From positions 1 through 64,000 of the forward strand of contig NZ_JBMGQR010000013.1 in the NCBI RefSeq assembly GCF_049059935.1: a stretch of DNA of 64,000 nucleotides, in the 5' to 3' direction. The translations under genes and the position numbers were made by a program. The DNA comes from JAURVT01 sp049059935. Lineage in GTDB: Bacteria; Actinomycetota; Actinomycetes; Propionibacteriales; Nocardioidaceae. This document shows, piece after piece, positions 33,121 through 42,161 of the stretch (its first letter is position 1; every line of letters starts with the position of its first letter). The notes under the pieces are model-generated. The model ran no database searches and was not told where the DNA came from. It worked only from the letters and a program-made list of their open reading frames with translations.

Positions 33121-34097
33121 GAGGCGGTCACCTGGGCGGTCTCGGCGTAGTGGCACGCCACCTCGCGGCCCGCGACCTCGCGCAGCGCCGGGACCTCGGT
33201 GGTGCAGCGCTCGGTCGCGAGCGGGCACCGGCTCGAGAACACGCAACCCGGTGGGCGGTGCAGGGGGCTCGGCAGCTCGCCGGCCTGTGCCACCGCCCGC
33301 CTGTCGGTGCGCTCGCGCGGACGGGGGCGCGGCGCGGCGGCGAGCAGCAGCTGGGTGTACGGGTGACGGGCGTCGCCGAACAGCGCCTCGGTGCGGCCGC
33401 GCTCGACGACGCGTCCGAGGTACATCACGGCGGTCCGGTCGGCCACGTGCCGCACCAGGGCCAGGTCGTGGCTGATGAACAGGTAGGCCAGGCCCAGCTC
33501 GCGCTGCAGGGCGCGCAGCACGTTGACCACCTGCGCCTGCACCGACACGTCGAGCGCGGAGACGGCCTCGTCGCAGACCACGAACCTGGGCTCGAGCGCG
33601 ATCGCACGGGCGATGGCCACCCGCTGCCGCTGTCCGCCGGACAGCTCGTGCGGGTACTGGTCGGCGAACGACGCGCCCAGCCCCACCAGCTCGAGCAGGT
33701 CCGCCACCGAGCGGTGGTCGCCGTCGGCGACCCGGTGCACCCGGGACGGCTCGGTGAGGATCTGCGCGATGCTCATGCGGCCGTTCAGCGAGTCGTAGGG
33801 GTCCTGGAACACCGCCTGGAAGTCGCGACGCGCCCGACGCATCTCCCGGCCCGACAGCGTCGACAGGTCGGTGCCGTCGATCTCGACGCTGCCCGCGGTG
33901 GGACGCTCCAGCGCGAGCAGCAGCCGGCCGGTGGTCGACTTGCCGCACCCCGACTCGCCCACCAGCGCGGTCGTCGTCCCCGCGTCCACCTGCAGGTCGA
34001 CGTCGTCGACCGCGGTGAGGCGGCGCGGTCCGTCGACCGTGCGCACGCGGTAGTGCTTGGTGAGCCCCGTCGCCCGGACGAGGACGTCGGCGCTCAC
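33117..34097 (-). CDS. Peptide-type ABC transporter ATPase (OppF/DppF)
   Basis: The 326-residue ATPase has Walker A GESGCGKST (from residue 47), the signature LSGGQRQRVAIARA, Walker B FVVCDEAVSALD and a C-terminal oligopeptide-transport tail with PGCVFSSRCPLATERC cysteines, which bind an iron-sulfur cluster in some relatives. It pairs with the other ATPase encoded just upstream to energise the importer. GTG 34095-34097 overlaps the previous stop. It is part of the acylase operon. Confidence 0.9.
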   Translation of the reverse strand: MSADVLVRATGLTKHYRVRTVDGPRRLTAVDDVDLQVDAGTTTALVGESGCGKSTTGRLLLALERPTAGSVEIDGTDLSTLSGREMRRARRDFQAVFQDPYDSLNGRMSIAQILTEPSRVHRVADGDHRSVADLLELVGLGASFADQYPHELSGGQRQRVAIARAIALEPRFVVCDEAVSALDVSVQAQVVNVLRALQRELGLAYLFISHDLALVRHVADRTAVMYLGRVVERGRTEALFGDARHPYTQLLLAAAPRPRPRERTDRRAVAQAGELPSPLHRPPGCVFSSRCPLATERCTTEVPALREVAGREVACHYAETAQVTAS

Positions 34098-35071
34098 GAG
34101 GCCGCCCGGCCGGGGTGCCAGCACGCCACCTGGACGGCGGCACGGTGCGGGCTCGGTGCCAGCTCGGGACGCTCCAGGCAGCGCTCCGTGGCACGGGGGC
34201 AGCGGTCCCGGAAGCGGCAGCCGTCGGGCCTGCTGCCCAGCGGTGGCACCCGGCCGGGGATCGTGGGCAGATCGCCGGTCTCGGGCACGTCGGGATCGGG
34301 GATCGAGGCCAGCAGCATCGCGGTGTACGGGTGCTGCGGGTCGTCCAGCACGTCGACGACGGTGCCCGACTCGACCACCGAGCCGGCGTACATCACCACG
34401 ACGGTGTCGGCGGTCTGAGCGACGACGCCCATGTCGTGGGTGATGAACAGGACGGCGGCGTCGCGCGTCGTCTCGCGCAGGACGTCCAGCACCTGCGCCT
34501 GCACCGTGACGTCGAGCGCCGTGGTGGGCTCGTCGGCGATGACGACGTCGGGCGAGCCCGCCAGTGCCAGCGCGATCATGGCGCGCTGACGGGTGCCGCC
34601 CGACAGCTCGTGGGGCAGCTGCCGGGCCCGCGTGGCGGCGTCGGGGACGCCGACCTGCTCCAGCAGCGAGACCGCACGCGCCAGACGCTCGCGCCGCGAC
34701 ATCGAGGTGTGGATGGCCAGCGACTCGGCGATCTGCGCGCCGATGCGCATCAGGGGGTTCAGTGCGGTCGACGCGTCCTGGAACACCATCGAGATCGACG
34801 CTCCGCGCAGGCGTCGCAGCTCGCGCTCGCTCGCACCCACCAGCTGGTGCCCGTCGACCGTGGCCGAGCCGGTGCTCGTGGCCGTGTCGGGCAGCAGGCC
34901 CATCAGGGCCAGCGCGGTCGCGCTCTTGCCGCACCCCGACTCCCCCACGAGCGCCACGAGCTCGCCGCGGGCGATCTGCAGCGACACGTCGCTCACCGCG
35001 TCGCGGCCCGGGCCGAACGAGACCCCGAGGTCGCGGACGTCGAGCACCGCCTCGGAGCCCGCGGCGCTCAC
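34094..35071 (-). CDS. Peptide-type ABC transporter ATPase (OppD/DppD)
   Basis: The 325-residue ATPase has Walker A GESGCGKS (from 43), signature LSGGTRQRAMIALA, Walker B VVIADEPTTALD, and the Opp C-terminal tail with CRFRDRCPRATERC. It is the first of the paired ATPases of the importer. GTG 35069-35071 overlaps the stop of the deacetylase gene by GTGA. It is unusual for Opp-type importers that the ATPase genes are separated from the permease genes by two enzyme genes, which suggests the enzymes belong to the same pathway. Confidence 0.9.
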   Translation of the reverse strand: MSAAGSEAVLDVRDLGVSFGPGRDAVSDVSLQIARGELVALVGESGCGKSATALALMGLLPDTATSTGSATVDGHQLVGASERELRRLRGASISMVFQDASTALNPLMRIGAQIAESLAIHTSMSRRERLARAVSLLEQVGVPDAATRARQLPHELSGGTRQRAMIALALAGSPDVVIADEPTTALDVTVQAQVLDVLRETTRDAAVLFITHDMGVVAQTADTVVVMYAGSVVESGTVVDVLDDPQHPYTAMLLASIPDPDVPETGDLPTIPGRVPPLGSRPDGCRFRDRCPRATERCLERPELAPSPHRAAVQVACWHPGRAAS

Positions 35072-35922
35072 GACCGCACCTCGGGACGGTCGAGCGAGCG
35101 CGACGGGTGCCCTGCGGAGACGTCCCGGTGGTGGCTCGCCAGCCTCGCGACCGTGTCGACGTGCAGCCCCGGGTGGTCGAGCACCTCGGCGAGGAGGTCC
35201 TCCAGGGGCGACAGCCGTGCCGGGCGTCCGGACAGGAACGGGTGGATGGTGAGCATGCACAGGCTCCCGTGTCGCTCGGCGGCGGCGATCTCGTCGCGCC
35301 AGGCGGCGACGAGCGCGTGCGGGAACGCCGGCGGACGGGGGTCGCCCGCGGCGTAGCGGTAGTACGGCGCGTCGTCGGTGGCCCAGTCGACGGGCACCTC
35401 GACCAGCCCCTCCACGAGGTACGGACGGTCCTCGCCCATCAGCGAGCTGTCGTACTCCAGCCCGAGCGACCGCAGCACGTCGAAGGTCTCCGGCGTCATC
35501 TGCCAGCTGGGCGAGCGGTACCCGGTGGGCGCGCGTCCGGTCAGGCCCTCGAGCTCGGAGGCCGCCCGCTCCAGGGTGTCGCGGAGCTCGGCGGTGGTCA
35601 GGTCGGTCGGCGGCTCGTGCAGCCAGCCGTGCAGGGCGATCTCGTGCCCGTCGTCGTGGATGGCGCGCACGGCGTCGGGGTAGGTGCGGGCGATCCAGCC
35701 GGGCACGTAGAAGGTGGCCCTCAGCCCGAGGCGGGCGAACGCGGCCAGCACGTTCCACACGCCTCGGTGCGGCCCGTAGCGACGCTGCTCCAGCTCGGCC
35801 ACGCCGCGCGGAGGCTCCGCACGGGTGCGCCACAGGTGGGGTGACTCGCCGTCGAAGTCGACGGTGACGCACAGGCCGGCGGTGGTGTCCCCGGGCCAGG
35901 GGTAGGTGTCCTGCGGGCTCAT
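35068..35922 (-). CDS. Polysaccharide deacetylase-family hydrolase
   Basis: The 284-residue protein has the NodB-homology motifs: VTVDFDGES with the catalytic and metal aspartates, HGWLHEPP as the metal histidine block, and YRSPSWQMTPETFDVLRSLG as motif 3, plus TIHPFLSGRPARL near the end. The DFDGE and GWLHE variants are closer to the PuuE allantoinase-like and cyclic-amide-hydrolase branch than to chitin deacetylases. It has no signal peptide. In an operon with an amidase it may open a cyclic amide or deacylate the imported compound; that is inference. Confidence 0.8.
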   Translation of the reverse strand: MSPQDTYPWPGDTTAGLCVTVDFDGESPHLWRTRAEPPRGVAELEQRRYGPHRGVWNVLAAFARLGLRATFYVPGWIARTYPDAVRAIHDDGHEIALHGWLHEPPTDLTTAELRDTLERAASELEGLTGRAPTGYRSPSWQMTPETFDVLRSLGLEYDSSLMGEDRPYLVEGLVEVPVDWATDDAPYYRYAAGDPRPPAFPHALVAAWRDEIAAAERHGSLCMLTIHPFLSGRPARLSPLEDLLAEVLDHPGLHVDTVARLASHHRDVSAGHPSRSLDRPEVRS

Positions 35923-36710
35923 CGGGTGCCGCTCCCTTCGTGGGACGTCGGGCGCGGGGCCGCGTCGCCGGCCGTGCGCCCGCCGTCGACGGCGATCGTG
36001 GCGCCGGTGACGAACGACGCGTCGTCCGAGCAGAGCCAGAGCACCGCCGAGGCCGCGTCGGTGGGGCCGGAGGTGCGTCCGAGCGGGATGCGGGTGAGCA
36101 TCCGGGCGACGTGCTCGTCGCTGAGGTCGCTGACCTCGCTGCCCGGGGCGAACCCCGGCTGCACGGCGTTGACGCGGACGCCGTCGGCCGCCAGCTCGAG
36201 CGCCATCCCCCGGGTGAGCGACTCCACCGCCGCCTTGCTCGCCGCGTAGACCGTGCCGCCGGGCCCGGGGCGGACCGCGGCACCCGAGCTGATGTTGACG
36301 ATGCTCCCGGCCCGGCCGGCGGCGACCATGCGGGTCGCGGCGTGGCGGGTGAGCTCGAAGACCGCCAGCACGTTGACGTCCAGCACCGTGCGGGCCAGCT
36401 CGCGGTCGGTGCCCGTCACCGGCGTGCGCGGGTAGATGCCGGCGTTGTTGACCACGACGTCCGGCGCGTCCCACCGGTCGTCGCACGCTGCGAGCACGGC
36501 GTCGACCCCGCCGTCGTCGGCCAGGTCGGCGACCACGTGGTGCGCGCCCAGCGCGGCGGCCAGCGCCTGCAGGGGCTCAGCCCGGCGGTCGGTGAGCAGC
36601 AGGTCGGCACCGGCGCCGGCGAACGCCTCGGCCATCCATCGGCCCATCACCCCGCAGGCTCCGGTGAGCACGACGCGGCGGCCGGCGATCTGGGCGGAGT
36701 AGTCAAGCAC
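35919..36710 (-). CDS. SDR-family oxidoreductase
   Basis: The 263-residue classical short-chain dehydrogenase has VVLTGACGVMGRWMAEAF (GxxxGxG), VVVNNAGIYP, the catalytic serine in VNISSGAAV, and YAASK as Tyr/Lys pair, followed by VNAVQPGFAPG. It would oxidise or reduce an alcohol/keto group with NAD(P). GTG 36708-36710, four bases after GAGGAG, is preferred; ATG 36737 would overlap the permease gene by 35 bp. It overlaps both neighbours in the acylase operon. Confidence 0.85.
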   Translation of the reverse strand: MLDYSAQIAGRRVVLTGACGVMGRWMAEAFAGAGADLLLTDRRAEPLQALAAALGAHHVVADLADDGGVDAVLAACDDRWDAPDVVVNNAGIYPRTPVTGTDRELARTVLDVNVLAVFELTRHAATRMVAAGRAGSIVNISSGAAVRPGPGGTVYAASKAAVESLTRGMALELAADGVRVNAVQPGFAPGSEVSDLSDEHVARMLTRIPLGRTSGPTDAASAVLWLCSDDASFVTGATIAVDGGRTAGDAAPRPTSHEGSGTR

Positions 36711-37611
36711 GGGGCTCCTCGGGTCGGAGGCGGGCACGGGTGGCGAGGCTGCGGGTGCGCAGCTCGGCCCGTCGGGCGGGGTCCAGGCCGTCCCGGGCTC
36801 GGTCGCCCAGGAGGTTGGCGGCGAGGACGAGCAGGAACAGCGCCAGGCCGGGGAACGTCGCCAGCCACCAGGCGGACGAGATGTACTGCTGGCCGTCGGA
36901 CAGCATCGAGCCCCACGACGCGGTGGGCGGCTGGATGCCGAGGCCGATGAACGACAGCGACGCCTCGAACAGGACCATCAGACCGAGCTCGAGGGTGGCG
37001 ACGACGATCGCGACCGGCAGCACCTCGGGCAGCACGTGCCGGGTGACGATCCACCAGCCCGAGGCCCCCACGGAGGTCGAGGCCTGGACGAAGCCGCGCG
37101 AACGGGCCTCCAGCACGCTGCCGTAGGCGACGCGGACGTAGCGCGGCCAGCGCACCAGTGCCAGGCACACCACGACGTTGACCAGGCTCGGGCCGAGCAC
37201 GGCCACGACGAGGATCGCGAGCAGCAGGAACGGGACGGACAGCACCACGTCGGAGACGCGCAGCACCACGGCGGCCACCCAGCCACCGCGCCACCCGGCC
37301 AGCAGCGCGAGCCCGACGCCGACCGTGCCCGCCACGAGCACCGCGGCCGCGGCGACGACCAGCGAGATGCGCGTCCCGAAGATCACCCGGCTCAGCACGT
37401 CGCGTCCCAGGCCGTCGGTGCCGAGCACGTACAGCCCGTCGCCGTGGCTCCACGGGCCCAGGAGCCGGTAGTTCAGGTCGGTCGCGTTCGGGTCGTGCGG
37501 CGCGACGAGCGGCGCCAGCACCGCGAGGAGGACGAAGACCAGGAGCACCGCCCCCGGCACCGCCAGCCCGCGTCCGCGCAGACGGCCCACCGCGGCCGTC
37601 ACGACGCTCAT
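36703..37611 (-). CDS. Peptide-type ABC permease (DppC/OppC)
   Basis: The 302-residue membrane protein has six helices and the family layout: an N-terminal helix, the periplasmic APHDPNATDLNYRLLGPWS segment with LGTDGLGRDVLSRVIFG, and the EAA-type loop FVQASTSVGASGWWIVTRHVLPEV that docks to the ATPases. Together with the adjacent DppB-like permease it forms the membrane channel. ATG 37609-37611 overlaps the upstream permease stop. Confidence 0.9.
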   Translation of the reverse strand: MSVVTAAVGRLRGRGLAVPGAVLLVFVLLAVLAPLVAPHDPNATDLNYRLLGPWSHGDGLYVLGTDGLGRDVLSRVIFGTRISLVVAAAAVLVAGTVGVGLALLAGWRGGWVAAVVLRVSDVVLSVPFLLLAILVVAVLGPSLVNVVVCLALVRWPRYVRVAYGSVLEARSRGFVQASTSVGASGWWIVTRHVLPEVLPVAIVVATLELGLMVLFEASLSFIGLGIQPPTASWGSMLSDGQQYISSAWWLATFPGLALFLLVLAANLLGDRARDGLDPARRAELRTRSLATRARLRPEEPRA

Positions 37612-38606
37612 CGCTGCTCCCCGTCGCCGGTCGCCACGGCGACGCGCGGGTCGATGAACCCGTAGGCCAGCTCGACGAGCAGGTTGATGACGACGTACAC
37701 GGCCGCGGCGAACAGCACGATCGCCTGGACCACCGGGAAGTCGCGGGCCTGGACCGACTGCACCGTCAGCTGCCCGATCCCGGGCCAGGCGAAGATCAGC
37801 TCGGTGACGACGGCGCCGCCGAGCAGGTTCGCCAGCTCGAGGGAGGAGATCGTCAGCACCGGGATCGAGACGTTGCGCAGCAGGTGCCTGCGGACGAGCC
37901 GCGAGGTCGAGGCGCCCTTGGAGCGGGCCGTGCGGACGTAGTCGCGGGACAGCTGCTCGAGGATCGCCCCGCGGGTGACGCGCGCGGTGGTCGCCGCCGA
38001 CAGCGAGGCGAGCGTCACCGCCGGCAGGATCAGCGACGACGGTCCGTCGTACCCCGTGGACGGCAACCAGCGCAGCGTCACCGAGAACACGAGAACGAGC
38101 AGGATCCCGGTCCAGAACGCGGGCATCGCCTGACCGACGAGGACGACCGGCATCAGCACCCGCTCCGGCCACCGCCCGCGTCGCAGCGCCATCACGGCAC
38201 CGCTCGCGACGCCGAGCACCAGCGAGAGCACGAAGGCGGCCACCGCGAGGTTGGCCGTGTAGGGCAGCCGCTCGCCGATCAGCCCGAGCGCGGGGCGGCG
38301 CTGCACGTAGGAGTAGCCGAGGTCGCCCTGAACCAGGCCGCGCAGGTAGGTCAGGTACTGCTCCCACAGCGGCGCGTCCAGGCCGAGCTGGCCGCGGAGC
38401 CGGTCGATGTCGGCGGCGGTGGCGCCCTGCGGTGCCAGCGCCTGGGCCGGGTCGCCCGACAGCCGCAGCGCGAAGAACACGATGGTGGCGACGCCGAACA
38501 GCGTGAGCACCGCCTGGGCGAGACGGGTCAGGCCGTACCGCCAGCGCGCGGCACCGGGCACGCGCACGCCCCGGCGTCCCGGTGCCTGGGCCACCACCGC
38601 GGTCAC
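37608..38606 (-). CDS. Peptide-type ABC permease (DppB/OppB)
   Basis: The 332-residue protein has six helices and OppB features: LTLFGVATIVFFALRLSGDPA at the start, GLDAPLWEQYLTYLRGLVQGDLGYSY, and the EAA loop DYVRTARSKGASTSRLVRRHLLRN. It forms the importer channel with the DppC-like subunit. GTG 38604-38606 overlaps the binding-protein stop (GTGA). Confidence 0.9.
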   Translation of the reverse strand: MTAVVAQAPGRRGVRVPGAARWRYGLTRLAQAVLTLFGVATIVFFALRLSGDPAQALAPQGATAADIDRLRGQLGLDAPLWEQYLTYLRGLVQGDLGYSYVQRRPALGLIGERLPYTANLAVAAFVLSLVLGVASGAVMALRRGRWPERVLMPVVLVGQAMPAFWTGILLVLVFSVTLRWLPSTGYDGPSSLILPAVTLASLSAATTARVTRGAILEQLSRDYVRTARSKGASTSRLVRRHLLRNVSIPVLTISSLELANLLGGAVVTELIFAWPGIGQLTVQSVQARDFPVVQAIVLFAAAVYVVINLLVELAYGFIDPRVAVATGDGEQR

Positions 38607-40126
38607 GGGCGCAGCCTCACGTCGGCGAGGAACAGCTGCTCCTGCGCGTTCGGCGTCCAGCGGACCCGTTCGGCGGCCCCGTAGACGGCGTAGTCCTGGA
38701 ACAGGCCGATCCCGGGGACGTCGCGGGCGAGGATCTGGAAGGCCTGGGCGTACAGGCGGTCGCGGGCCGCGGTGTCCAGCTCGTCGCGGGCGTCGTCGAC
38801 CAGCCCGTCGAACGTGGGGTTCGACCACGAGCTCCAGATCGTCCCCGTGCGGAACAGCGGGTAGACCACGCCGTCGGCGTCCAGGCAGGCGCACGACCAC
38901 TTGCCGAACCGCATGCCGCCCCAGCGGTGGGCGGGGTCCTGCACCTTCTTGAGGTAGGTCGGCTGGTCGGTGGCCTCGATCTTCACGGTGAGGCCGACGT
39001 CGGCGAGGTTGGCCTGGATCGCCTGCACGATCTGCGGGTTGAACGACGGCGACGTCGCCATCACGACGGTCGCCCCGCGTGCGCCGGCCTTCTCGATGAT
39101 CCTGCGGGCCTCGTCGGGGTCGTAGCGGCTGTCGGGCAGGGCCTGGGGGTAGCCCGTCGCGAGCGGCGTCAGCACGCTGTTGACCGGCTTTGCCTCGCCG
39201 AGCTGCAGGCTGCGGATCAGCGCGCGGTAGTTGATCGCGAGCGCGATCGCCCGCCGCACGTCGACGTCCTCGACCGCGCCACCGTTGATCGTGTTGAACG
39301 CGACGTAGGCGACGCGCTCGGTGGGTGTCGAGAGCACCTGCAGGCGGGGATCGCGCTCGACCTCACCGGCGGCGTCGGGCGTCAGCGCGGTGATCAGGTC
39401 GGCCTTGCCCGCCTGCAGGTCCGCGACCCGGCTCGCGATGTTCGGCACCGACCGGAACACCGCGGTGCGCACGTCGGGCTCTGGACCCCACCAGTAGGGG
39501 TTGGGCTCGAGGCGCACCTCCGAGCCGTTCGTGGCGCCGGCGAGCGCGTAGGGCCCCGAGCCGACCGGCGCCTCGTTGAAGCGCTCGTCCCCCACCCGCT
39601 CGACGTACGCGCGCGGCACCACCGACAGCGTCGTCAGGTACGACAGCAGCGTCGGCGAGGGCGCCTTGGTCCGGACGACCAGGGTGTCGTCGCCGTCGGC
39701 CGACGCCTCGGCGACGGCCGAGAAGTTCGACAGCTGCTCGCTGCCGAACTGCTTGTCGAGGATCCGGTTCAGGCTGTACGCGGCGTCGTCGGCCCGCAGC
39801 GGCGTCCCGTCGCTGAACCGCACGTCGTCGCGCAGGGTGAAGCGCCAGGTGGTGGGATCGACCTGCGTCCACGCGGTCGCGAGCCACGGGACGACCTCGT
39901 TGGTCCGTGGGTCGCGGTGCAGCAGCTGGTCGAAGATGTTCCGGTAGACGGTGTAGGAGTCGGTGTCGTACTGCCGGGCCGGGTCGAGGGTGGCCGGGTA
40001 GTTCACGATGTCGACCACCACGCTCGACGGGCTGCGCGACTCGCTCGCCGGAGTCAGTCCGCACGCCGTGAGCGCGAGCAGGCACACGGCCAGCAGCGCG
40101 CGGACGGTGACGCGTCGGCGGCCCAC
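38603..40126 (-). CDS. ABC transporter solute-binding lipoprotein (family 5)
   Basis: The 507-residue extracytoplasmic lipoprotein (lipobox LTAC, Cys22) has the family 5 peptide-binding fold: LDPARQYDTDSYTVYRNIFDQLLH near the start, TWRFTLRDDVRFSDGTPLRADDAAYSLNRI, GSGPYAL, and RAIALAINY. It determines importer specificity, which could include peptides, nickel complexes or other small solutes. Start GTG 40124-40126 follows the previous stop by 2 bp. The presence of a single dedicated binding protein in the acylase operon implies a defined imported compound. Confidence 0.9.
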   Translation of the reverse strand: MGRRRVTVRALLAVCLLALTACGLTPASESRSPSSVVVDIVNYPATLDPARQYDTDSYTVYRNIFDQLLHRDPRTNEVVPWLATAWTQVDPTTWRFTLRDDVRFSDGTPLRADDAAYSLNRILDKQFGSEQLSNFSAVAEASADGDDTLVVRTKAPSPTLLSYLTTLSVVPRAYVERVGDERFNEAPVGSGPYALAGATNGSEVRLEPNPYWWGPEPDVRTAVFRSVPNIASRVADLQAGKADLITALTPDAAGEVERDPRLQVLSTPTERVAYVAFNTINGGAVEDVDVRRAIALAINYRALIRSLQLGEAKPVNSVLTPLATGYPQALPDSRYDPDEARRIIEKAGARGATVVMATSPSFNPQIVQAIQANLADVGLTVKIEATDQPTYLKKVQDPAHRWGGMRFGKWSCACLDADGVVYPLFRTGTIWSSWSNPTFDGLVDDARDELDTAARDRLYAQAFQILARDVPGIGLFQDYAVYGAAERVRWTPNAQEQLFLADVRLRP

Positions 40127-40128
40127 GG

Positions 40129-41349
40129 TCAGACCGCCGGCACCGTGGCGTCGCGACCGAGCACGGGGACGTCGTCGATGGGCACGGTGTCGGGATAGAT
40201 GATGCCGGCCCCGGTGTTGAGGACCACCACCTCGTCGCCCTCGGCGAGCCAGCCGGACTCCCGCAGTCGGCGGGCGGCCACCATGCAGGCCGCGCCCTCG
40301 GGGCAGATGAAGGTGCCCTCGGCCGTGGCGAGGTGGACGAGCTCGGCGAGGAGGTCGTCGTCGTCGACGGCCACCGCGCAGCCCTCGCTGCGGCGCACCG
40401 CGTCGAGCACCAGGAAGTCGCCGAGGGCCTTGGGCACGTTGATGCCGAACGCCACGGTGGACGAGTCCTCGACCAGGGTGCTCTCGGCCTCGCCCGCCTC
40501 CCACGCCCTCACGATCGGGTCGCAGCCACTGGCCTGCACCGCCACCAGGCGCGGGAGGCGGTCGTCGATCCAGCCCAGCTCCTGCATCTCCAGGATCGCC
40601 TTGAAGATGCCGATCAACCCGACACCGCCGCCGGCCGGGTAGAGGATGACGTCCGGCACCCGCCAGCCGAGCTGCTCGACGATCTCGTAGCCCATCGTCT
40701 TCTTGCCCTCGATCCGGTAGGGCTCCTTGAGGGTCGACACCTCCTGGCAGCCCTCGCGCCCGGCGACCGAGCGCCCGACGACGGCACCGGCGTGGTTGAT
40801 CAGACCGTCCACGAGGTAGAGGTCGGCGCCGGTCACCTTGCACTCGCGGCGGGTGATCTCGGGGGCGTCGACGGGCATGACGACCAGGCTGCTCATCCCG
40901 GCGCGCGCGGCGTAGGTGGACCACGCCGCACCCGCGTTGCCGTTGGTGGGCATCGCCACCGACCTCACACCGAGCTCGCGAGCGCGGGACACGCCGACCG
41001 CGGCGCCCCTGGCCTTGAACGAGCCCGTGGGAAGGCCGCTCTCGTCCTTCATGAGCAGGTGGGGCAGGCCGATCGACGGGCCGTACGCGGGCAGCTGCAG
41101 CAGCGGCGTCATGCCCTCGCCGAGCGTCGTGACGAACCGGCGGTCGCGCACCGGGAGCAGCTCGCTGTAGCGCCACAGGTCGGGCGGACGGGAGGCGATC
41201 TGCTCGGGCGTGACGCTCGCTCGCGCGCGCTCGAGGTCGTACCGCGCCAGCAGTGGGGCGTCGACGGCGCTCAGACCCTGGACGAGGTCGGCGTCGAGAC
41301 GTTCACCCGTGCGGGAGCACTCCAGGTGCGACAGGGCCGATGCGGTCAT
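40129..41349 (-). CDS. PLP-dependent threonine synthase-like enzyme
   Basis: The 406-residue fold-II PLP enzyme has TTLGEGMTPLLQLP, KDESGLPTGSFKARG with Schiff-base Lys112, PTNGNAGAAWS as phosphate-binding asparagine loop, and the glycine loop PAGGGVGLIG. It resembles threonine synthase, and alternatives are threonine/serine dehydratase or diaminopropionate ammonia-lyase activity. Being first gene in a transport-and-hydrolysis operon, a catabolic lyase role is more likely than threonine biosynthesis. An ATG with GGAG nine bases upstream starts it. Confidence 0.82.
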   Translation of the reverse strand: MTASALSHLECSRTGERLDADLVQGLSAVDAPLLARYDLERARASVTPEQIASRPPDLWRYSELLPVRDRRFVTTLGEGMTPLLQLPAYGPSIGLPHLLMKDESGLPTGSFKARGAAVGVSRARELGVRSVAMPTNGNAGAAWSTYAARAGMSSLVVMPVDAPEITRRECKVTGADLYLVDGLINHAGAVVGRSVAGREGCQEVSTLKEPYRIEGKKTMGYEIVEQLGWRVPDVILYPAGGGVGLIGIFKAILEMQELGWIDDRLPRLVAVQASGCDPIVRAWEAGEAESTLVEDSSTVAFGINVPKALGDFLVLDAVRRSEGCAVAVDDDDLLAELVHLATAEGTFICPEGAACMVAARRLRESGWLAEGDEVVVLNTGAGIIYPDTVPIDDVPVLGRDATVPAV

Positions 41350-41410
41350 GGTCGGGGACTCCAGACGCCTGGGCGAGGGCCCGGGTCGGACGAACCGGAC
41401 GATCCCTCAC

Positions 41411-41422
41411 TTTGGATCCAAA
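41411..41422. promoter_or_regulatory. GntR-type operator in acylase operon promoter
   Basis: TTTGGATCCAAA is a perfect 12-bp palindrome. On the minus strand it lies between a TTGATC -35 and a CAAAGT -10-like hexamer separated by 17 bp, 62 bp upstream of the operon start. The site fits repression by the GntR/FCD protein encoded just upstream. Confidence 0.7.
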
Positions 41423-41433
41423 ATGCTCCACGA

Positions 41434-42114
41434 TCAAGACCCGTCCGTCATCTGGACGCCCTCGTCGCGCGGGGCCCGGGCCGTGAAGGCCTCTCCCGAC
41501 GCCCGCACGTGGTCGCGGGCCAGAGCCTCGGCGGCCGCCGCGTCGCCGCGCTCGACGGCCGACACGAGCGCCGCGTGCTCCCGCATGGCGGCGGCCATCC
41601 GTCCGGGCACCTGGGCCGTCTCGGGGGTCGCCAGGCGGGTCTGGCCGACGAGGTTCTCGGCCGCCCGGGTGAGCCGCCGGTTGCCCGACGCGGTCCAGAC
41701 CAGCCGGTGGAAGGCGAGGTTGACCTCGCTGTAGTCGTCGATGCGCGCCTCGTCGGCGGCGGCGACCTGCAGGTGGTGCAGCCTCCACAGCTCGCGGCAG
41801 ACCTCGGCGCGGTCGTCACGCGCCGCGATGGTCCGGGCGGCCAGCCCCTCGAGCGCCTCGCGCAGCTCGAAGATCTCGCGCATGTCGGCGTCGTCGATCG
41901 ACGGCACGAAGTAGCCACGGTTGGTCACGGCGACGAGGAAGCCGTCCCGCTCGAGAGCGGCCAGCGCGGACTTGATCGGTGTGGGTGACAGCCCGAGCCG
42001 CTCGGCCAGCGGGCGCACCACCATCTTGGCTCCGGGCGCGACCTCGCCGCGGACGACCATCGCCCGGATCTGCTCGAAGGCACGCCGCGCTGAGGTCTCC
42101 TGGTCGGGCGCCAT
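41434..42114 (-). CDS. GntR-family regulator, FadR/FCD subclass
   Basis: The 226-residue protein has an N-terminal GntR winged helix (RAFEQIRAMVVRGEVAPGAK, then PLAERLGLSPTPIKSALAAL) and a C-terminal FCD ligand domain (FELREALEGLAARTIA, NLAFHRLVWTASGN, REHAALVSAVERGD). FCD domains bind small carboxylates, often through a metal. It is encoded immediately upstream of the nine-gene acylase operon on the same strand, and a palindrome lies in the 84-bp gap. It probably represses the operon until the substrate or an intermediate binds. Confidence 0.87.
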   Translation of the reverse strand: MAPDQETSARRAFEQIRAMVVRGEVAPGAKMVVRPLAERLGLSPTPIKSALAALERDGFLVAVTNRGYFVPSIDDADMREIFELREALEGLAARTIAARDDRAEVCRELWRLHHLQVAAADEARIDDYSEVNLAFHRLVWTASGNRRLTRAAENLVGQTRLATPETAQVPGRMAAAMREHAALVSAVERGDAAAAEALARDHVRASGEAFTARAPRDEGVQMTDGS

Positions 42115-42161
42115 CGGGCCATGATGGCAGCGGGCAGCCGGAGCCGCCCGGTCCCTGACGG

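Noticed and set aside
33117..38606. Nickel or dipeptide importer as the sole function of the ABC genes
   Set aside because: The family is shared by many substrates; the interleaved enzyme genes point to a dedicated catabolic substrate and no nickel enzyme is nearby.
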